The notes under the pieces were generated by a model. It saw only the letters and a list, made by a program, of their open reading frames with translations. It was not told the origin of the DNA and did no database searches. The position numbers and the translations under genes are program-made. DNA of 64,000 bases from Nostoc sp. T09. GTDB lineage: Bacteria; Cyanobacteriota; Cyanobacteriia; Cyanobacteriales; Nostocaceae. Location of the stretch: positions 1 through 64,000 of the forward strand of contig NZ_MTAV01000028.1 in assembly GCF_002154695.1 (NCBI RefSeq), given 5' to 3'. This document shows positions 1-8,805 of the stretch, in pieces (the first letter of the stretch is position 1; each line of letters begins with the position of its first letter).

Positions 1-130
1 TTTAAGAGGGAACAGGTGAAGCAGTGCGGTCTTGGGGGTTTCCCCCATGAGCAACTGCTGTTAGCGCAGCGGTAGCGAGGTACGAGCGTCACCCGAAGGG
101 GAACAAGGAACGGGGAACAGGGGAAAGAGG
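1..130. repeat. Extragenic palindromic repeat element
   Basis: The first ~130 bases contain a perfect GGGGG-TTT-CCCCC hairpin (34-46) nested in an outer inverted repeat (AGCAGT at 20-25, ACTGCT at 54-59). A GC-rich stretch with repeated GGGGAACA-like units follows to about 130. The local GC content is clearly above the AT-rich DNA that follows. It looks like a multicopy extragenic palindrome of the kind scattered in Nostocales genomes. No coding sequence is supported here, and the left boundary is outside the window. Confidence 0.45.
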
Positions 131-463
131 CAATATTAAGAAATAATCTGACAAATAAGCATGATTTCCCATGTATACCAAGCTTTTTGAGATTTTCTCA
201 CGTAAATTTAGCATACTAGGTACTGAAGAACCATCTTAATTTTATTTCTACAATTACTGAGCGTTATCAAATTAAAAGTTTTATGAAATCAGATAAGTCT
301 TTTTTTTAGCTTGCTCTGGGCGTTCGTCCACATCTGATCCTGGGTATCCCGGCAAACTAGAAAAAAAGTTTAATTTGGTGATCAAGATAAGTGTAGATTA
401 ACTAATTATTTGGGTTTTCCCCACTTTTGCTGATTCTGTTTATCCTTGAATCCCTGTGTTGTT
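131..463. other. Intergenic, no gene seen
   Basis: AT-rich stretch between the repeat element and the terminator-like hairpin at 464-493. The only open frame here (406-636, minus strand) overlaps the 3' end of the DUF3455 gene, has no family resemblance and was discarded. I see no promoter or RNA gene that I can support. Confidence 0.4.
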
Positions 464-493
464 CTCGTTCCCAGGCTCCAGCTTGAGAACGAG
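464..493 (-). terminator. Hairpin downstream of DUF3455 gene
   Basis: CTCGTTCCCAGGCT and AGCTTGAGAACGAG form a long imperfect stem just past the stop codon of the minus-strand gene at 515-1087. The sequence resembles a palindrome that is repeated in many cyanobacterial genomes. It could act as a terminator or mRNA stabiliser. There is no good T-run on the minus strand, so the terminator role is only inferred. Confidence 0.4.
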
Positions 494-514
494 TAAAAAC
501 TATTATGGAGTTGT

Positions 515-1087
515 CTATCTTTTAACGCCCTTGTTACCAGGAACGCCCCAAAAATAGTAATCTGCTTGATAACCGATGCGAATCTCACGGTTTGCGTGGG
601 CGCGATCGCAGCCGTTAGCCGGGGCTTTACCGCCAACAGTATGTAAACGCTGTATCCAATTTACTTGGCTGAAGATACCATTGCCTTGATGCGATCGCCC
701 TTGCAACAGCAACCAGGGAATTGTAGTACCTTGCGGTGCATTTGCCTGAGCTTTCATCTGAGCGATGACTTTACTACCGTCATTCGACTCCCACGTAGGG
801 CCAGCATAATGTTTACCTAGTTGTTGTCCCTGCTCGTTGAACAACAATGCATCTGGAGCCTTAAGCTTCCACTCAAAAGCATTGAGATTATCTGGCTTAG
901 CCTTGCAAACATATATCTGTGAACCTTTAGCAGATGCTTTGAATATAAGGCTTTGTTCTGGCGGGACTTGCAGGTTTTTCGGCACATCTGGTGAAATGGT
1001 GGATGTGCTTTGGGCGTGGGTATTACCAGCACTCAACCCGAAGAGCACAAGCAAGAGACTGATATTCAGCAAATAAGTTTTGTTCAT
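515..1087 (-). CDS. DUF3455 family secreted protein
   Basis: 190 residues. The N-terminus is a classical Sec signal peptide: Lys near the start, a Leu-rich core at about 8-20, and an Ala-containing cleavage region ending THAQ near residue 26. The mature part begins with PxVPxNLQVPPEQSLIFKA and includes GSQIYVCK, the DALLFNEQGQQLGKHYAGPTWE stretch and a C-terminal YYFWG motif, all typical of DUF3455. Members are about this length and have no known function; export to periplasm or cell surface is likely. The gene stands alone, with a hairpin downstream and a long upstream intergenic region. Family assignment is from recognition of the sequence pattern. Confidence 0.85.
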   Translation of the reverse strand: MNKTYLLNISLLLVLFGLSAGNTHAQSTSTISPDVPKNLQVPPEQSLIFKASAKGSQIYVCKAKPDNLNAFEWKLKAPDALLFNEQGQQLGKHYAGPTWESNDGSKVIAQMKAQANAPQGTTIPWLLLQGRSHQGNGIFSQVNWIQRLHTVGGKAPANGCDRAHANREIRIGYQADYYFWGVPGNKGVKR

Positions 1088-1864
1088 AAAAATTTTGCTT
1101 CAATATGACCTCATAATTTCTGGATTCTAGGATCTAGAAAAAGGAGAAACATCTGAAGAACGTCTTGAAATCACCCTAACAAAATAGATAAATTATCTAC
1201 GACTTTCGTTGGCGTCTCCCGTTCTTCGCGTCCCCACGTCTTTTTGAGGCTAAGGATTATGCAACTTAAAGCCGGATTAGCTTAACAGCTTACCTACCAG
1301 CCGGAATGCCAAGAGCGATCGCAGAACGTAAATGATTTATCGGCTAGTCAGTTGAGCGTAGTGTAAATAAGATTGGTTCCTACATCTAAACCGAAGATTA
1401 CAAAGCGTGCCATTTTCGTAATTCTTATTATTAGCTGGATTTTTCCTCAGTTATTCAACAGCTTTTCCACAGGTATTTCCGTTGTTTTCCACAGGTGCTT
1501 TACAAGCCAATAGTCTTTTCTAGCCTTACTGAGGATTATGCTATTTTCACATCATAGCTATTAGTTACTGAGTTTTTATGAACTAAAGTTACAAAAATAT
1601 AGCTCTAACCCTAGGTTTCTCGTAAATATTTATTTCCTTTATAGTTGAGTTTAATATTTCGCAATATTGACAAACCAACCCTTGTTGAGCGCACAATAAT
1701 TCGACAGGCTTTTGCAGTCCGTTTAAGCAATAACATTAATGTATAAAATTACTCTAGTGTTCTTGCAGACTAGCTGAGTGGCAAAAGATGGTGTAAGGCA
1801 GTGCTAAACGTCTTCACCGCAAGTTCCTTGTCCCTATTGATTTGCTCGATAGGAGCAAAATCTC
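1088..1864. other. Intergenic region with DnaA-box pair
   Basis: 777 bases with no credible coding sequence. It separates two divergently transcribed genes, so it must hold both promoters. The notable content is the pair of TTTTCCACA sites at 1463-1493, annotated separately, followed by AT-rich DNA to about 1770. Confidence 0.5.
1463..1493 (+). promoter_or_regulatory. Two DnaA-box-like sites
   Basis: TTTTCCACA occurs at 1463-1471 and again at 1485-1493, same orientation, 22 bp apart (about two helical turns), both followed by GG. TTTTCCACA is the form of DnaA box described for cyanobacterial origins. Two boxes are too few to call an origin, and no dnaA or dnaN gene is in the window. They could be a DnaA titration or regulatory site, or chance. 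Confidence 0.35.
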
Positions 1865-2062
1865 ATGAACGCAACAGTTAGCATTTTGACAGAAATTCCC
1901 GAAGTCCTTCATGACTGTTTAAAAGACTATTTAGAACAGCATCCCGATTGGGATGAAAACCGAGTTCTGACGGCAGCCGTATCACTTTTTCTATTACAAA
2001 ATGCAGATGGCGATCGTCGTGTTGCTCAAGTTTATCTAGAAACTTTGTTTCATCACTGCTAA
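1865..2062 (+). CDS. DUF2811 family small protein
   Basis: 65 residues. The sequence ILTEIPEVLHDCLKDYLEQHPDWDENRVLTAAVSLFLLQN is the core of the cyanobacterial DUF2811 family: two amphipathic helices around a HPxWD turn. The rest is an acidic linker and a short tail. AGGAG at 1851-1855 sits 9 bases before the ATG, supporting this start. Function is unknown. The length and helical content suggest a small soluble protein, possibly an adaptor. It is probably monocistronic, since a strong bidirectional terminator lies about 200 bp downstream. Confidence 0.85.
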   Translation: MNATVSILTEIPEVLHDCLKDYLEQHPDWDENRVLTAAVSLFLLQNADGDRRVAQVYLETLFHHC

Positions 2063-2075
2063 ATCACAACACCTA

Positions 2076-2213
2076 GTGCTCAATTATTTGAGCACAATAC
2101 GACACTTTACATTGCTCCATCAAGTCGGAGGTTACTACCGCTTCATCTACAAACTGCGACAAGACCACTTCGTCCAAACGAAATTCAAAGGCAAAATATC
2201 CGAAATAAGCTGA
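2076..2213 (+). pseudogene. Possible gene remnant (45 codons)
   Basis: A short open frame starting at GTG reads VLNYLSTIRHFTLLHQ and then GGYYRFIYKLRQDHFVQTK, ending at TGA 2211. The composition (aromatic and basic, few rare residues) looks protein-like rather than random, yet it has no ribosome binding site and begins only 14 bases after the DUF2811 stop, in a different frame. It may be the tail of a decayed gene. I cannot assign a family, and it could be chance. Confidence 0.15.
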
Positions 2214-2256
2214 CGCTAGTAGCATAAGCTTGTACTAGTCTAAATATTAAATTTAA

Positions 2257-2283
2257 AAAGCCCTGAAATTTTCTCAGGGCTTT
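2257..2283. terminator. Bidirectional intrinsic terminator
   Basis: AAAGCCCTGA (2257-2266), loop AATTTTC and TCAGGGCTTT (2274-2283) form a perfect 10-bp stem. On both strands the stem is followed by T-rich sequence (GCTTTTA on plus, TTAAATTT on minus). It lies between the convergent DUF2811 gene and the hydrolase ending at 2288, and would serve both. Confidence 0.8.
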
Positions 2284-2287
2284 GCTT

Positions 2288-3637
2288 TTAATTCTTAGTA
2301 GCCTGAAGCCTTTGTAAAAACTGTGCCACTTCTTTGCGAGGTTCACGGTTGAGTTTCAACTCAATGAGAGTAGTTGTAAACGGCCAGAAAAGCTTGATTT
2401 TGGACTCGCGTAATAGGTATGAAATATCCATTTGTGCATCCCATTCACCGGAATTTTTGATTCCGAGGTAGTCTATTAACTGCGATCCTGATGAGGCAAT
2501 CACACGCATCACCAAATTTGGTAAAGCCGTTGGTTGCAGTAAATTGTGTGGATTCAAAATACCATTCAGGTTGACGTAAAAACAGCGGAGGCTTTTGTCG
2601 CCACTATATGTATGCACGTTTACACCAAAACTCTCAATTGCTCGGAATTCCTCATTGCCTTGCGTGAACACCTGAACGTGGTAGTCAGGAATAGGATCGT
2701 CGCGTTCATCCACTGCACGGACGACAAACTGCTGCCAAGGGTTAATATCCTTCGGCGTGAGTTTATCGCTAGTTTTTTTGTACCAATCCTGAATATCTTG
2801 TTCGGGGGAGAATTGCAGCGCTTCACAGACCGCATCCACAAGTTCATTACTAGGATTGCTCATAATTGTGTCGTGGTTTAACCCCTTCACGAGTACTGTG
2901 GGAGCAATACCATTGTTGCTGGAACCATCAAAATCGATCCGCTGACCTTGCTGTGGCTGCTTCGTGAGGTCAAGTACTATCTTGCGGGTATTTAAAGCAC
3001 ATCCCGCCCAGCGCACAGTACCATCAGTACCAGGATCGCTCACAAATTTAGCTAAGCCGCTATATGGGTTTGTACCACAGAAGGTAAATACATAAGGCGT
3101 GTCAGTTTTCGTGCCATAGAATGTTTCGCTACTCAATAGGTCTTTATGTGCCAAATCCCAAGTGAACCTGCTTCCCAGTTCCAAGCCATCAAGTACCTGA
3201 TCTCCCGCTTCTAGAAAGTCTGGGCCAAATTCTTTATTTCCCTTAAACATTGCACCTAACCAACTGCGTCCCTTATGGGCTAAGGGCGAACCGAAAGTTG
3301 CAGGCGCTAGCCCAATCAAGTGCTTAAGCCGATTCCGTCGCTTACTGGAGTATGCTGTTAACCAAGAGCGAATTACTAGCATCCCAGTTGAATGGACGAT
3401 CGCATCAAACTCTTGCTCTGGTGCTAAACCACCATCTATCGATAATGCTCGATCAAAGCCTTCGGCGATATCTTTGATTGTTACTTCGTTAGTCAACGTT
3501 ACATAACTACAAATATGGATAGTCGAAACATCGTATCCCCGTGCTTCTAGTCTCTGTTCCCACACTTTAAAAGATTCGCCTGAGGCAGAGTAGCCGTGGA
3601 TCAGGACAATTGGATTTCTTTTGGAATCGCTAACCAT
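2288..3637 (-). CDS. Alpha/beta hydrolase, lipase-like
   Basis: 449 residues, no signal peptide. The N-terminal half is an alpha/beta-hydrolase: beta3/oxyanion segment IVLIHGYSASG (10-20) and a nucleophile elbow with Ser83 in VHSTGM, where the usual GHSxG has lost its first Gly. The stretch LVKGLNHDTIMSN near residue 250 supplies a plausible catalytic His. The C-terminal ~150 residues look like a separate beta-rich domain, as in some lipases and LCAT-like acyltransferases. The substrate is unknown; cytoplasmic acylglycerol or polyester hydrolysis is a guess. The gene is monocistronic, and its last codons nearly touch the bidirectional terminator at 2257-2283. Confidence 0.75.
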   Translation of the reverse strand: MVSDSKRNPIVLIHGYSASGESFKVWEQRLEARGYDVSTIHICSYVTLTNEVTIKDIAEGFDRALSIDGGLAPEQEFDAIVHSTGMLVIRSWLTAYSSKRRNRLKHLIGLAPATFGSPLAHKGRSWLGAMFKGNKEFGPDFLEAGDQVLDGLELGSRFTWDLAHKDLLSSETFYGTKTDTPYVFTFCGTNPYSGLAKFVSDPGTDGTVRWAGCALNTRKIVLDLTKQPQQGQRIDFDGSSNNGIAPTVLVKGLNHDTIMSNPSNELVDAVCEALQFSPEQDIQDWYKKTSDKLTPKDINPWQQFVVRAVDERDDPIPDYHVQVFTQGNEEFRAIESFGVNVHTYSGDKSLRCFYVNLNGILNPHNLLQPTALPNLVMRVIASSGSQLIDYLGIKNSGEWDAQMDISYLLRESKIKLFWPFTTTLIELKLNREPRKEVAQFLQRLQATKN

Positions 3638-3911
3638 ATACTTTTCTTAGATAATCTTGAATATGCCAAAGCAGCTATACGCAAATGCACATTATCTCAG
3701 GTTTAATTTGCAACCTGCCTTGAACTTTGAAAAACTTAGTCAGGTTGTGATAGTAGCGTTATGCGTAATATTTCGTTTTTCAAAGAATCTTGTGCTATCG
3801 TAATTGGCAAGCGAAGTACAGCTTTGCATTTCTAGCCTTTTTAAACGCAGAGTTTTTTGTGAAATCTTGTACTAAGCATTTGACTTTTGGCTTACTTATC
3901 TAGGTAAATCA

Positions 3912-4703
3912 ATGGATTTGCCAAATATACAAAATTATTTATGTCCTGATGAGTTTGAAAATATCACTAACTGGGGTAATGATTGGTCTTGGTTAGCGGG
4001 CGGGACATGGTTATTTTCGGAACCACAACCACATCTAAAAGTGCTAGTCGATATACAGCGTTTAGGATGGTCAGAGATTGAAGTTCAAGGAGATTATTTA
4101 ATTATTGGGGCGACTTGTCCTTTGATTAAATTATTGGAATATCCTTGGTTAGCAGAATGGACAGCAATCGACAGTTTAAAAAGTGCTGTTTCTGCACTAG
4201 CAGCGTCGTTAAAAGTAATTAATGTGGCGACTGTAGGAGGAAATATTTGTCTAGCTTTATCGGTAGGAACTTTAGCACCTTTGATGGTGACCTTAGGTGC
4301 AAGTTACGAGATTTATAATTTGCAGGCAGAGTCACATCAAGTTGCAGCTAGAGATTTTCAAATTGGTTCTCGTCAAACAATTTTGCAACCAGGAGAAATT
4401 CTCAGGCGAGTTTTAATTCCGTTGCCAAATTTAACATGGCAAGTCAATTATCAACGCATGAGCATAGCAGCAACCGATCCGGCTTTGGCAATTGTCGTCA
4501 CTGCTAAAACTCCTCAACAAATCCGTTGTGTAATTGCGGCGAGTGTTGTTGCACCCCGCTTGTTGGAATTTGAAAGTATAGAAGTTCTAGAAAACCAATA
4601 TATTAGCTTGCTCGAAAAAGAAAATTTTATCGAAGATGCTAGGGCGAGTGCAAATTATCGCCGAGAAATGACAGCAGTTTTAATTAAGCGTTCACTACAA
4701 TAA
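3912..4703 (+). CDS. Xanthine dehydrogenase-type FAD-binding subunit
   Basis: 263 residues, slightly short for the FAD-binding subunit of molybdenum hydroxylases (usually ~280-300). GGTWLF near residue 31 and the flavin-loop motif TVGGNICLAL near 113 match the FAD-PCMH fold. A C-terminal CO-dehydrogenase flavoprotein part follows (ILRRVLIPLP onward). It would carry electrons from the Mo centre via the Fe-S clusters to NAD+ or another acceptor. Only 13 bases separate it from the fused Fe-S/Mo subunit, so the two are surely one operon and one enzyme. The nearby ureidoglycolate lyase and nucleoside-type ABC genes favour hypoxanthine/xanthine as substrate over CO or aldehydes, by inference. Confidence 0.85.
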   Translation: MDLPNIQNYLCPDEFENITNWGNDWSWLAGGTWLFSEPQPHLKVLVDIQRLGWSEIEVQGDYLIIGATCPLIKLLEYPWLAEWTAIDSLKSAVSALAASLKVINVATVGGNICLALSVGTLAPLMVTLGASYEIYNLQAESHQVAARDFQIGSRQTILQPGEILRRVLIPLPNLTWQVNYQRMSIAATDPALAIVVTAKTPQQIRCVIAASVVAPRLLEFESIEVLENQYISLLEKENFIEDARASANYRREMTAVLIKRSLQ

Positions 4704-4716
4704 TTCAAATTTTAAT

Positions 4717-7353
4717 ATGATAGAACTATTAAAATTTTATGTGAATAACCAACCTTATACAGAAACTTGTCAACCTGGAACTAGCCTGTTGCGTTTATTA
4801 CGCCAATTGGGTTATTTTGGTGTACATCGTGTTTGCGATTCGGGTGATTGTGGTGCTTGTACTGTTTGGGTAAATGACACACCAATTCACAGTTGTATTT
4901 ACCCAGCAATGCGAATTGCTAATAAATCGGTAACTACAATTGAAGGACTTTCTCAAAATGGAGAACTTGCACCAATACAGCAAGCATTTTTAATTGCACA
5001 AGGTTTTCAATGTGGTTTCTGCACCCCTGGGATGATTATGAGTGCAGCAAAGTTACCGGAGTTATCAGAAGATGAATTACGGTTGGCTTTAAAAGGAAAT
5101 CTTTGTCGTTGTACTGGCTATCAAGCGATTGTTGAAAGTATTCTGCAATATTATCAACCACAGATGAACACAGATAAACACAGATGTAATATTAGTGTTC
5201 GCAATTCTTTAGAGTCTGTAGGAAAAAGCATTCCCAAACAAGATGGTGCAACAATTGTCACGGGGAATGCATCATACACAGCAGATATTGCACCACCAGG
5301 ATTACTACATCTTAAGGTACTGCGATCGCCTTATGCTCATGCCCGTATCCGCAAGATTGATACCGCCAAAGCGAAAGCACTCCCCGGTGTAGTGGCAATT
5401 TTTACCCACGAAGATGTCCCCAGGATACCCTACACCACAGCCGGTCATGCTGAACCAGTGCCCGATCCGCTAGATCATTACCTATTAGATCATAAAGTAA
5501 GATTTGTAGGCGATCGCGTGGCGGCTGTAGTTGCAGAATCACCCAGTATTGCGGAACAAGCTTGTGAATTAATTACTGTTGATTACGAAATTTTACCCTA
5601 CGTTCTCGACCCTGAGCAAGCGATGAACGATTGTGGAGTCGTGATTCACGATGAACCAGAATCAACTCAAATACCTGATAAAAATCGCAACATTTCTGGC
5701 AAAATATTTCTCGAATCTGGTGATGTAGAACAGGTATTTAAAGAAGCAGATTTAATTGTCGAAAATACCTATAATTTACCAGCTGTTCAACACGTCCACT
5801 TGGAACCTCATGTAACTATTAGTTGGCTAGAAGCCGATGGTACTTTAGTTGTTCGTTCCAGTACTCAAGTACCATTTCATTGTCAACGTTTACTCTCGCA
5901 AATATTCAACTTACCTAAAGATAAAATCCGAGTTTATAAAGCACAGCTTGGCGGCGGCTTTGGGAATAAACAAGAGATTTTATCCGAAGATTTGTGTGTA
6001 TTAGCAACTTTACACACAGGTAAACCCGTGCAGTGGGAATTTACTAGAAAAGAAGAATTTACTGCCACAAATAGCCGCCATGCTATGAAAATTAAAATAA
6101 AAACTGGTGTGAAAGCAGATGGTACAATTGTTGCCCAAGATATGGAAGTAATTGGCAACACAGGTGCTTATGGCAATCATGGACAAACAGTGGTATTTTT
6201 ATCAGGTTATATACCTTTAGGTTTGTATCGTTGCCCCAATAAAAGATTTGAAGGTTTTGCTGTTTATACAAATACAATGCCTGCGGGTGCATTTCGCGGT
6301 TATGGTGCAACTCAAGGCACTTTTGTCATGGAAAGCCAAATCGATGAAATTGCTCAAAAGCTAAAGATTGACCCTGTAGAAATGCGTTGTAAAAACTTAA
6401 TTCGTGCGGGAGATGTAATTAATTTAGGCAACGCTGATAGCCACTTTAACTTAATTGGTAGCTACGCCGTTGAAGAATGTTGGGAAAAAGTTATCCAATC
6501 ACTAGGATATGTTCCTAACACACCGCCGATAATAGAAGGTTCGCGCCGTCGTGGTGTCGGGTTCGCCGTTTCTATGCAAGGAAGTGGTTTATGTAAAATC
6601 CACATTGCAAGTGTGAAATTATCACGGTTAGCAAATAGCAAATATGAATTAAGAACAGGTAGCGTAGATGTAGGAACAGGTTCAGATACTACCTTACGAC
6701 AAATAGCAGCAGAAGTTTTAAATGTCAGCATTGCCGATATTAATATTATTTCCGGTGATACTCAACAAACACCATTTGATGCAGGTTCTTATGCTTCTGC
6801 AACAGTTTATATTTCTGGACAAGCTGTGAAGCTAACAGCCGAACAACTACTTTCCACAAATGAAACTAGCGTCGAACTTACCTATACAGCAGATGAATCA
6901 ACTTTAACTTTTGCCGTGCAAGGAGTAGAAGTAGAAGTTGATACAGAAACAGGTAAAGTTCAAGTTTTACGATGCGTCCAAGCCATTGATTTAGGTAAAG
7001 CAATCAATCCGCGTATATGCTACGGACAAGCAACAGGTGGAATTGCAATGGGAATTGGCTATGCTTTAACCGAAGAGTTATTCTTTGATAAACAAGGACA
7101 AATTCTTAACCCCACATTGCGCCAGTATCGCATTCCCACAGCCGCAGATATGCCACCAATGGAAGTAATTTTAGTCGAAGCCGCCGATCCTTACGGGCCA
7201 TTCGGTGCTAAAGGTGTGGGAGAAATTACAACCAATTGTACAGCCCCTGCCATAGCCAATGCGATCGCCCACGCCACAGGATGCAGAATTCGCCAACTCC
7301 CCATGACACCGGAACGAATTTGGCAACAACTCAACAACCTATGTGGTTCATAA
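4717..7353 (+). CDS. Xanthine dehydrogenase-type 2Fe-2S/Mo fusion subunit
   Basis: 878 residues joining two subunits that are often separate. Residues 1-147 are the 2Fe-2S part: plant-type cluster Cys40, 45, 48, 60 and the second cluster Cys99, 102, 130, 132 (CGFCTPG, CRCTGY). From about 165 comes the a/b hammerhead, then the molybdopterin domains with GGGFGNK (412-418), GAFRGYG (524-530) and the catalytic Glu836 in AKGVGE. The junction (about 148-157, MNTDKHRC) is encoded by a tandem repeat. Between [10 protein letters not shown] and [11 protein letters not shown] the protein is clearly shorter than I expect for the family, suggesting an internal deletion or reduced domain. Oxidation of hypoxanthine/xanthine to urate is the favoured role from context; other purines or aldehydes cannot be excluded. 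Confidence 0.88.
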   Translation: MIELLKFYVNNQPYTETCQPGTSLLRLLRQLGYFGVHRVCDSGDCGACTVWVNDTPIHSCIYPAMRIANKSVTTIEGLSQNGELAPIQQAFLIAQGFQCGFCTPGMIMSAAKLPELSEDELRLALKGNLCRCTGYQAIVESILQYYQPQMNTDKHRCNISVRNSLESVGKSIPKQDGATIVTGNASYTADIAPPGLLHLKVLRSPYAHARIRKIDTAKAKALPGVVAIFTHEDVPRIPYTTAGHAEPVPDPLDHYLLDHKVRFVGDRVAAVVAESPSIAEQACELITVDYEILPYVLDPEQAMNDCGVVIHDEPESTQIPDKNRNISGKIFLESGDVEQVFKEADLIVENTYNLPAVQHVHLEPHVTISWLEADGTLVVRSSTQVPFHCQRLLSQIFNLPKDKIRVYKAQLGGGFGNKQEILSEDLCVLATLHTGKPVQWEFTRKEEFTATNSRHAMKIKIKTGVKADGTIVAQDMEVIGNTGAYGNHGQTVVFLSGYIPLGLYRCPNKRFEGFAVYTNTMPAGAFRGYGATQGTFVMESQIDEIAQKLKIDPVEMRCKNLIRAGDVINLGNADSHFNLIGSYAVEECWEKVIQSLGYVPNTPPIIEGSRRRGVGFAVSMQGSGLCKIHIASVKLSRLANSKYELRTGSVDVGTGSDTTLRQIAAEVLNVSIADINIISGDTQQTPFDAGSYASATVYISGQAVKLTAEQLLSTNETSVELTYTADESTLTFAVQGVEVEVDTETGKVQVLRCVQAIDLGKAINPRICYGQATGGIAMGIGYALTEELFFDKQGQILNPTLRQYRIPTAADMPPMEVILVEAADPYGPFGAKGVGEITTNCTAPAIANAIAHATGCRIRQLPMTPERIWQQLNNLCGS
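5159..5186 (+). repeat. Short tandem repeat at domain junction of Mo enzyme
   Basis: CAGATGAACA, CAGATAAACA, CAGATG: 2.6 copies of a 10-mer inside the coding sequence, exactly where the Fe-S domain ends and the Mo domain begins. The same kind of repeat is common between genes in cyanobacteria. It encodes about ten linker residues (QMNTDKHRC). Confidence 0.65.
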
Positions 7354-7389
7354 TATGCTTAGCTTCCAGGGGAATCGATATGAGGTTCA

Positions 7390-7608
7390 ATGACAGCTAA
7401 AAACGCACAAAAGGCGATTAAGATACTTACACAATACGAACGGCTAGCAAATAAATATGGTTTAAGGTTATCTGAGCAAAAAATCCAAGAACTTAATGTA
7501 TTGCGCGATAACGGATTAATTAGAGCCTCGAATCTTCCAGCAAAACTACGTAATGAATTTCCTGGAGAGTTTAGTGAGATGAATCTTAATGAAATTAGAG
7601 CATATTAG
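7390..7608 (+). CDS. Small hypothetical protein
   Basis: 72 residues, charged and predicted to be mainly helical, with no signal or membrane segment and no family I recognise. It starts 36 bases after the Mo-subunit stop and ends 33 bases before the HEAT-repeat gene, all on the same strand, so it is probably part of that transcript. The segment RLANKYGLRLSEQKIQELNVLRDNGLIRASNLPAKL resembles a helical adaptor or DNA-binding-like fold only loosely. AGGTT at 7383-7387 is a weak ribosome site. That it is a gene is likely from position and composition; function unknown. Confidence 0.5.
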   Translation: MTAKNAQKAIKILTQYERLANKYGLRLSEQKIQELNVLRDNGLIRASNLPAKLRNEFPGEFSEMNLNEIRAY

Positions 7609-7641
7609 GATTAATATTAATTCAAGATTAGGATAAATAAT

Positions 7642-8277
7642 ATGAGTTTGAGTTTTTATCCAGAACTCGACAACCTAAACTTAGAAGATTTAGTACAACG
7701 CTTTCACCTACCTCCACCGGAAGGCGAAGATGCTGGTACCTACTATCAAGAGATAGCCCACCTGATTAAATCTCACGGTCAAGCTGGTAAGGACTTATTA
7801 ATCAAGGAAATACAAAATGCAAATACGCCTCAATTGCAAGCTATTTTGTTTGCCTTAACAGAAACACCACTTGCTCATCCATTTGCCGAACCCGATCTAT
7901 TCCGCTTAGTTGTAAGTTATCTCAAGGATGAGCGTCCATTAATTGTTATGGAAGCAATAGATGGTTTAAGCAGGCTAGGATGTATTGGCCCTAAAAAGGA
8001 TATTTTAGAACTTTTAGAACATCCTTCACCCTATGTAAGAAGTAGCGTTTTGCGCTTTATGAGGCGTTTATATCCTGAGGAAGCCTTTCCTTTATTAATA
8101 GAAAAAATTTACGATCCCGATTATATAGTGCGTGAAAGCGCAGCTGATGAATTAGGAGAGTTAGATGATATACAGGCTATTCCTTATCTACAGCAATTAG
8201 TTATTAACGATGAGCATCCTGATGTTAGGCAAGCTGCTAAAACTAGCATCAACCTACTAAAATATGTTCCCGCATAA
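7642..8277 (+). CDS. HEAT-repeat protein
   Basis: 211 residues, no signal peptide. Helical pairs repeat from about residue 60 onward: PLIVMEAIDGLSRLG, SPYVRSSVLRFMRRL, DYIVRESAADELGEL and HPDVRQAAKTSINLL. Each has the V/IR and A/L spacing of HEAT or PBS-lyase-type HEAT repeats. The N-terminal 60 residues (acidic, PPPEGED) form a different cap. Such proteins act as scaffolds or, in cyanobacteria, as bilin lyases or their partners; nothing here points to a bilin site. It follows the Mo-enzyme genes closely and ends 22 bases from the convergent allA-like gene. A role as assembly partner of the Mo enzyme is possible but not shown. Confidence 0.75.
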   Translation: MSLSFYPELDNLNLEDLVQRFHLPPPEGEDAGTYYQEIAHLIKSHGQAGKDLLIKEIQNANTPQLQAILFALTETPLAHPFAEPDLFRLVVSYLKDERPLIVMEAIDGLSRLGCIGPKKDILELLEHPSPYVRSSVLRFMRRLYPEEAFPLLIEKIYDPDYIVRESAADELGELDDIQAIPYLQQLVINDEHPDVRQAAKTSINLLKYVPA

Positions 8278-8298
8278 AAATACTAAATTGGCCTTCAG

Positions 8299-8793
8299 CT
8301 AAACCATCTCAAACTCCAAATGATGACTCGTAAGAAAATCATGAGTGAAATGATCCACCACATTCGTATCACTCAACTCTAAATTATAAAAATCTACAAC
8401 TTCATGGTCAAAATAAGGGCCTGCGTGCCAAGTACCCTCATTTAACTTAATAAAACAATTCCCAGGAATTCGGAAAGCCGCAATCTCCTCTAAAACTGGT
8501 TCATTCAATTCATTATGAGGAGGACAAACCGCAATTAACCAATCTTTTCCTTCCAAAGAACCTAAACATTGAGTACATTGCACATGGCGCGTAATTTTGT
8601 GAAACTTTCGCCCTCTACTATGTAGGCGCATAATATAAAAGCGTGGAGTGCCATTTTGTAGATTTAATTGGGCATCTTCTGCATCAAAAGCCTTACCATC
8701 TGAACTAGGAAAAATCACCTGTCCATAACGAAGAAAGTTTTCTGCTGTTACCCATTCTGCGTGCAATTGTTGTACTGTTTGAGATGTACTCAT
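8299..8793 (-). CDS. allA: Ureidoglycolate lyase (AllA-type)
   Basis: 164 residues, matching the normal length of AllA (~160). The protein has the expected cupin-like features: ENFLRYGQVIFPSSDG near residue 18-33, LHSRGRKFHKITRHVQCTQ in the middle, and KLNEGTWHAGPYF with the conserved His near residue 122. AllA releases urea and glyoxylate from ureidoglycolate, the last step of purine-ring breakdown via allantoin. It lies close to a xanthine dehydrogenase-type operon on the other strand, which supports a purine-catabolic role. The stop of the DoxX gene lies 12 bases upstream of its ATG, so both are likely cotranscribed. Allantoinase and urate-oxidising enzymes are not in the window. Confidence 0.85.
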   Translation of the reverse strand: MSTSQTVQQLHAEWVTAENFLRYGQVIFPSSDGKAFDAEDAQLNLQNGTPRFYIMRLHSRGRKFHKITRHVQCTQCLGSLEGKDWLIAVCPPHNELNEPVLEEIAAFRIPGNCFIKLNEGTWHAGPYFDHEVVDFYNLELSDTNVVDHFTHDFLTSHHLEFEMV

Positions 8794-8805
8794 AAGATTA
8801 TGAAA

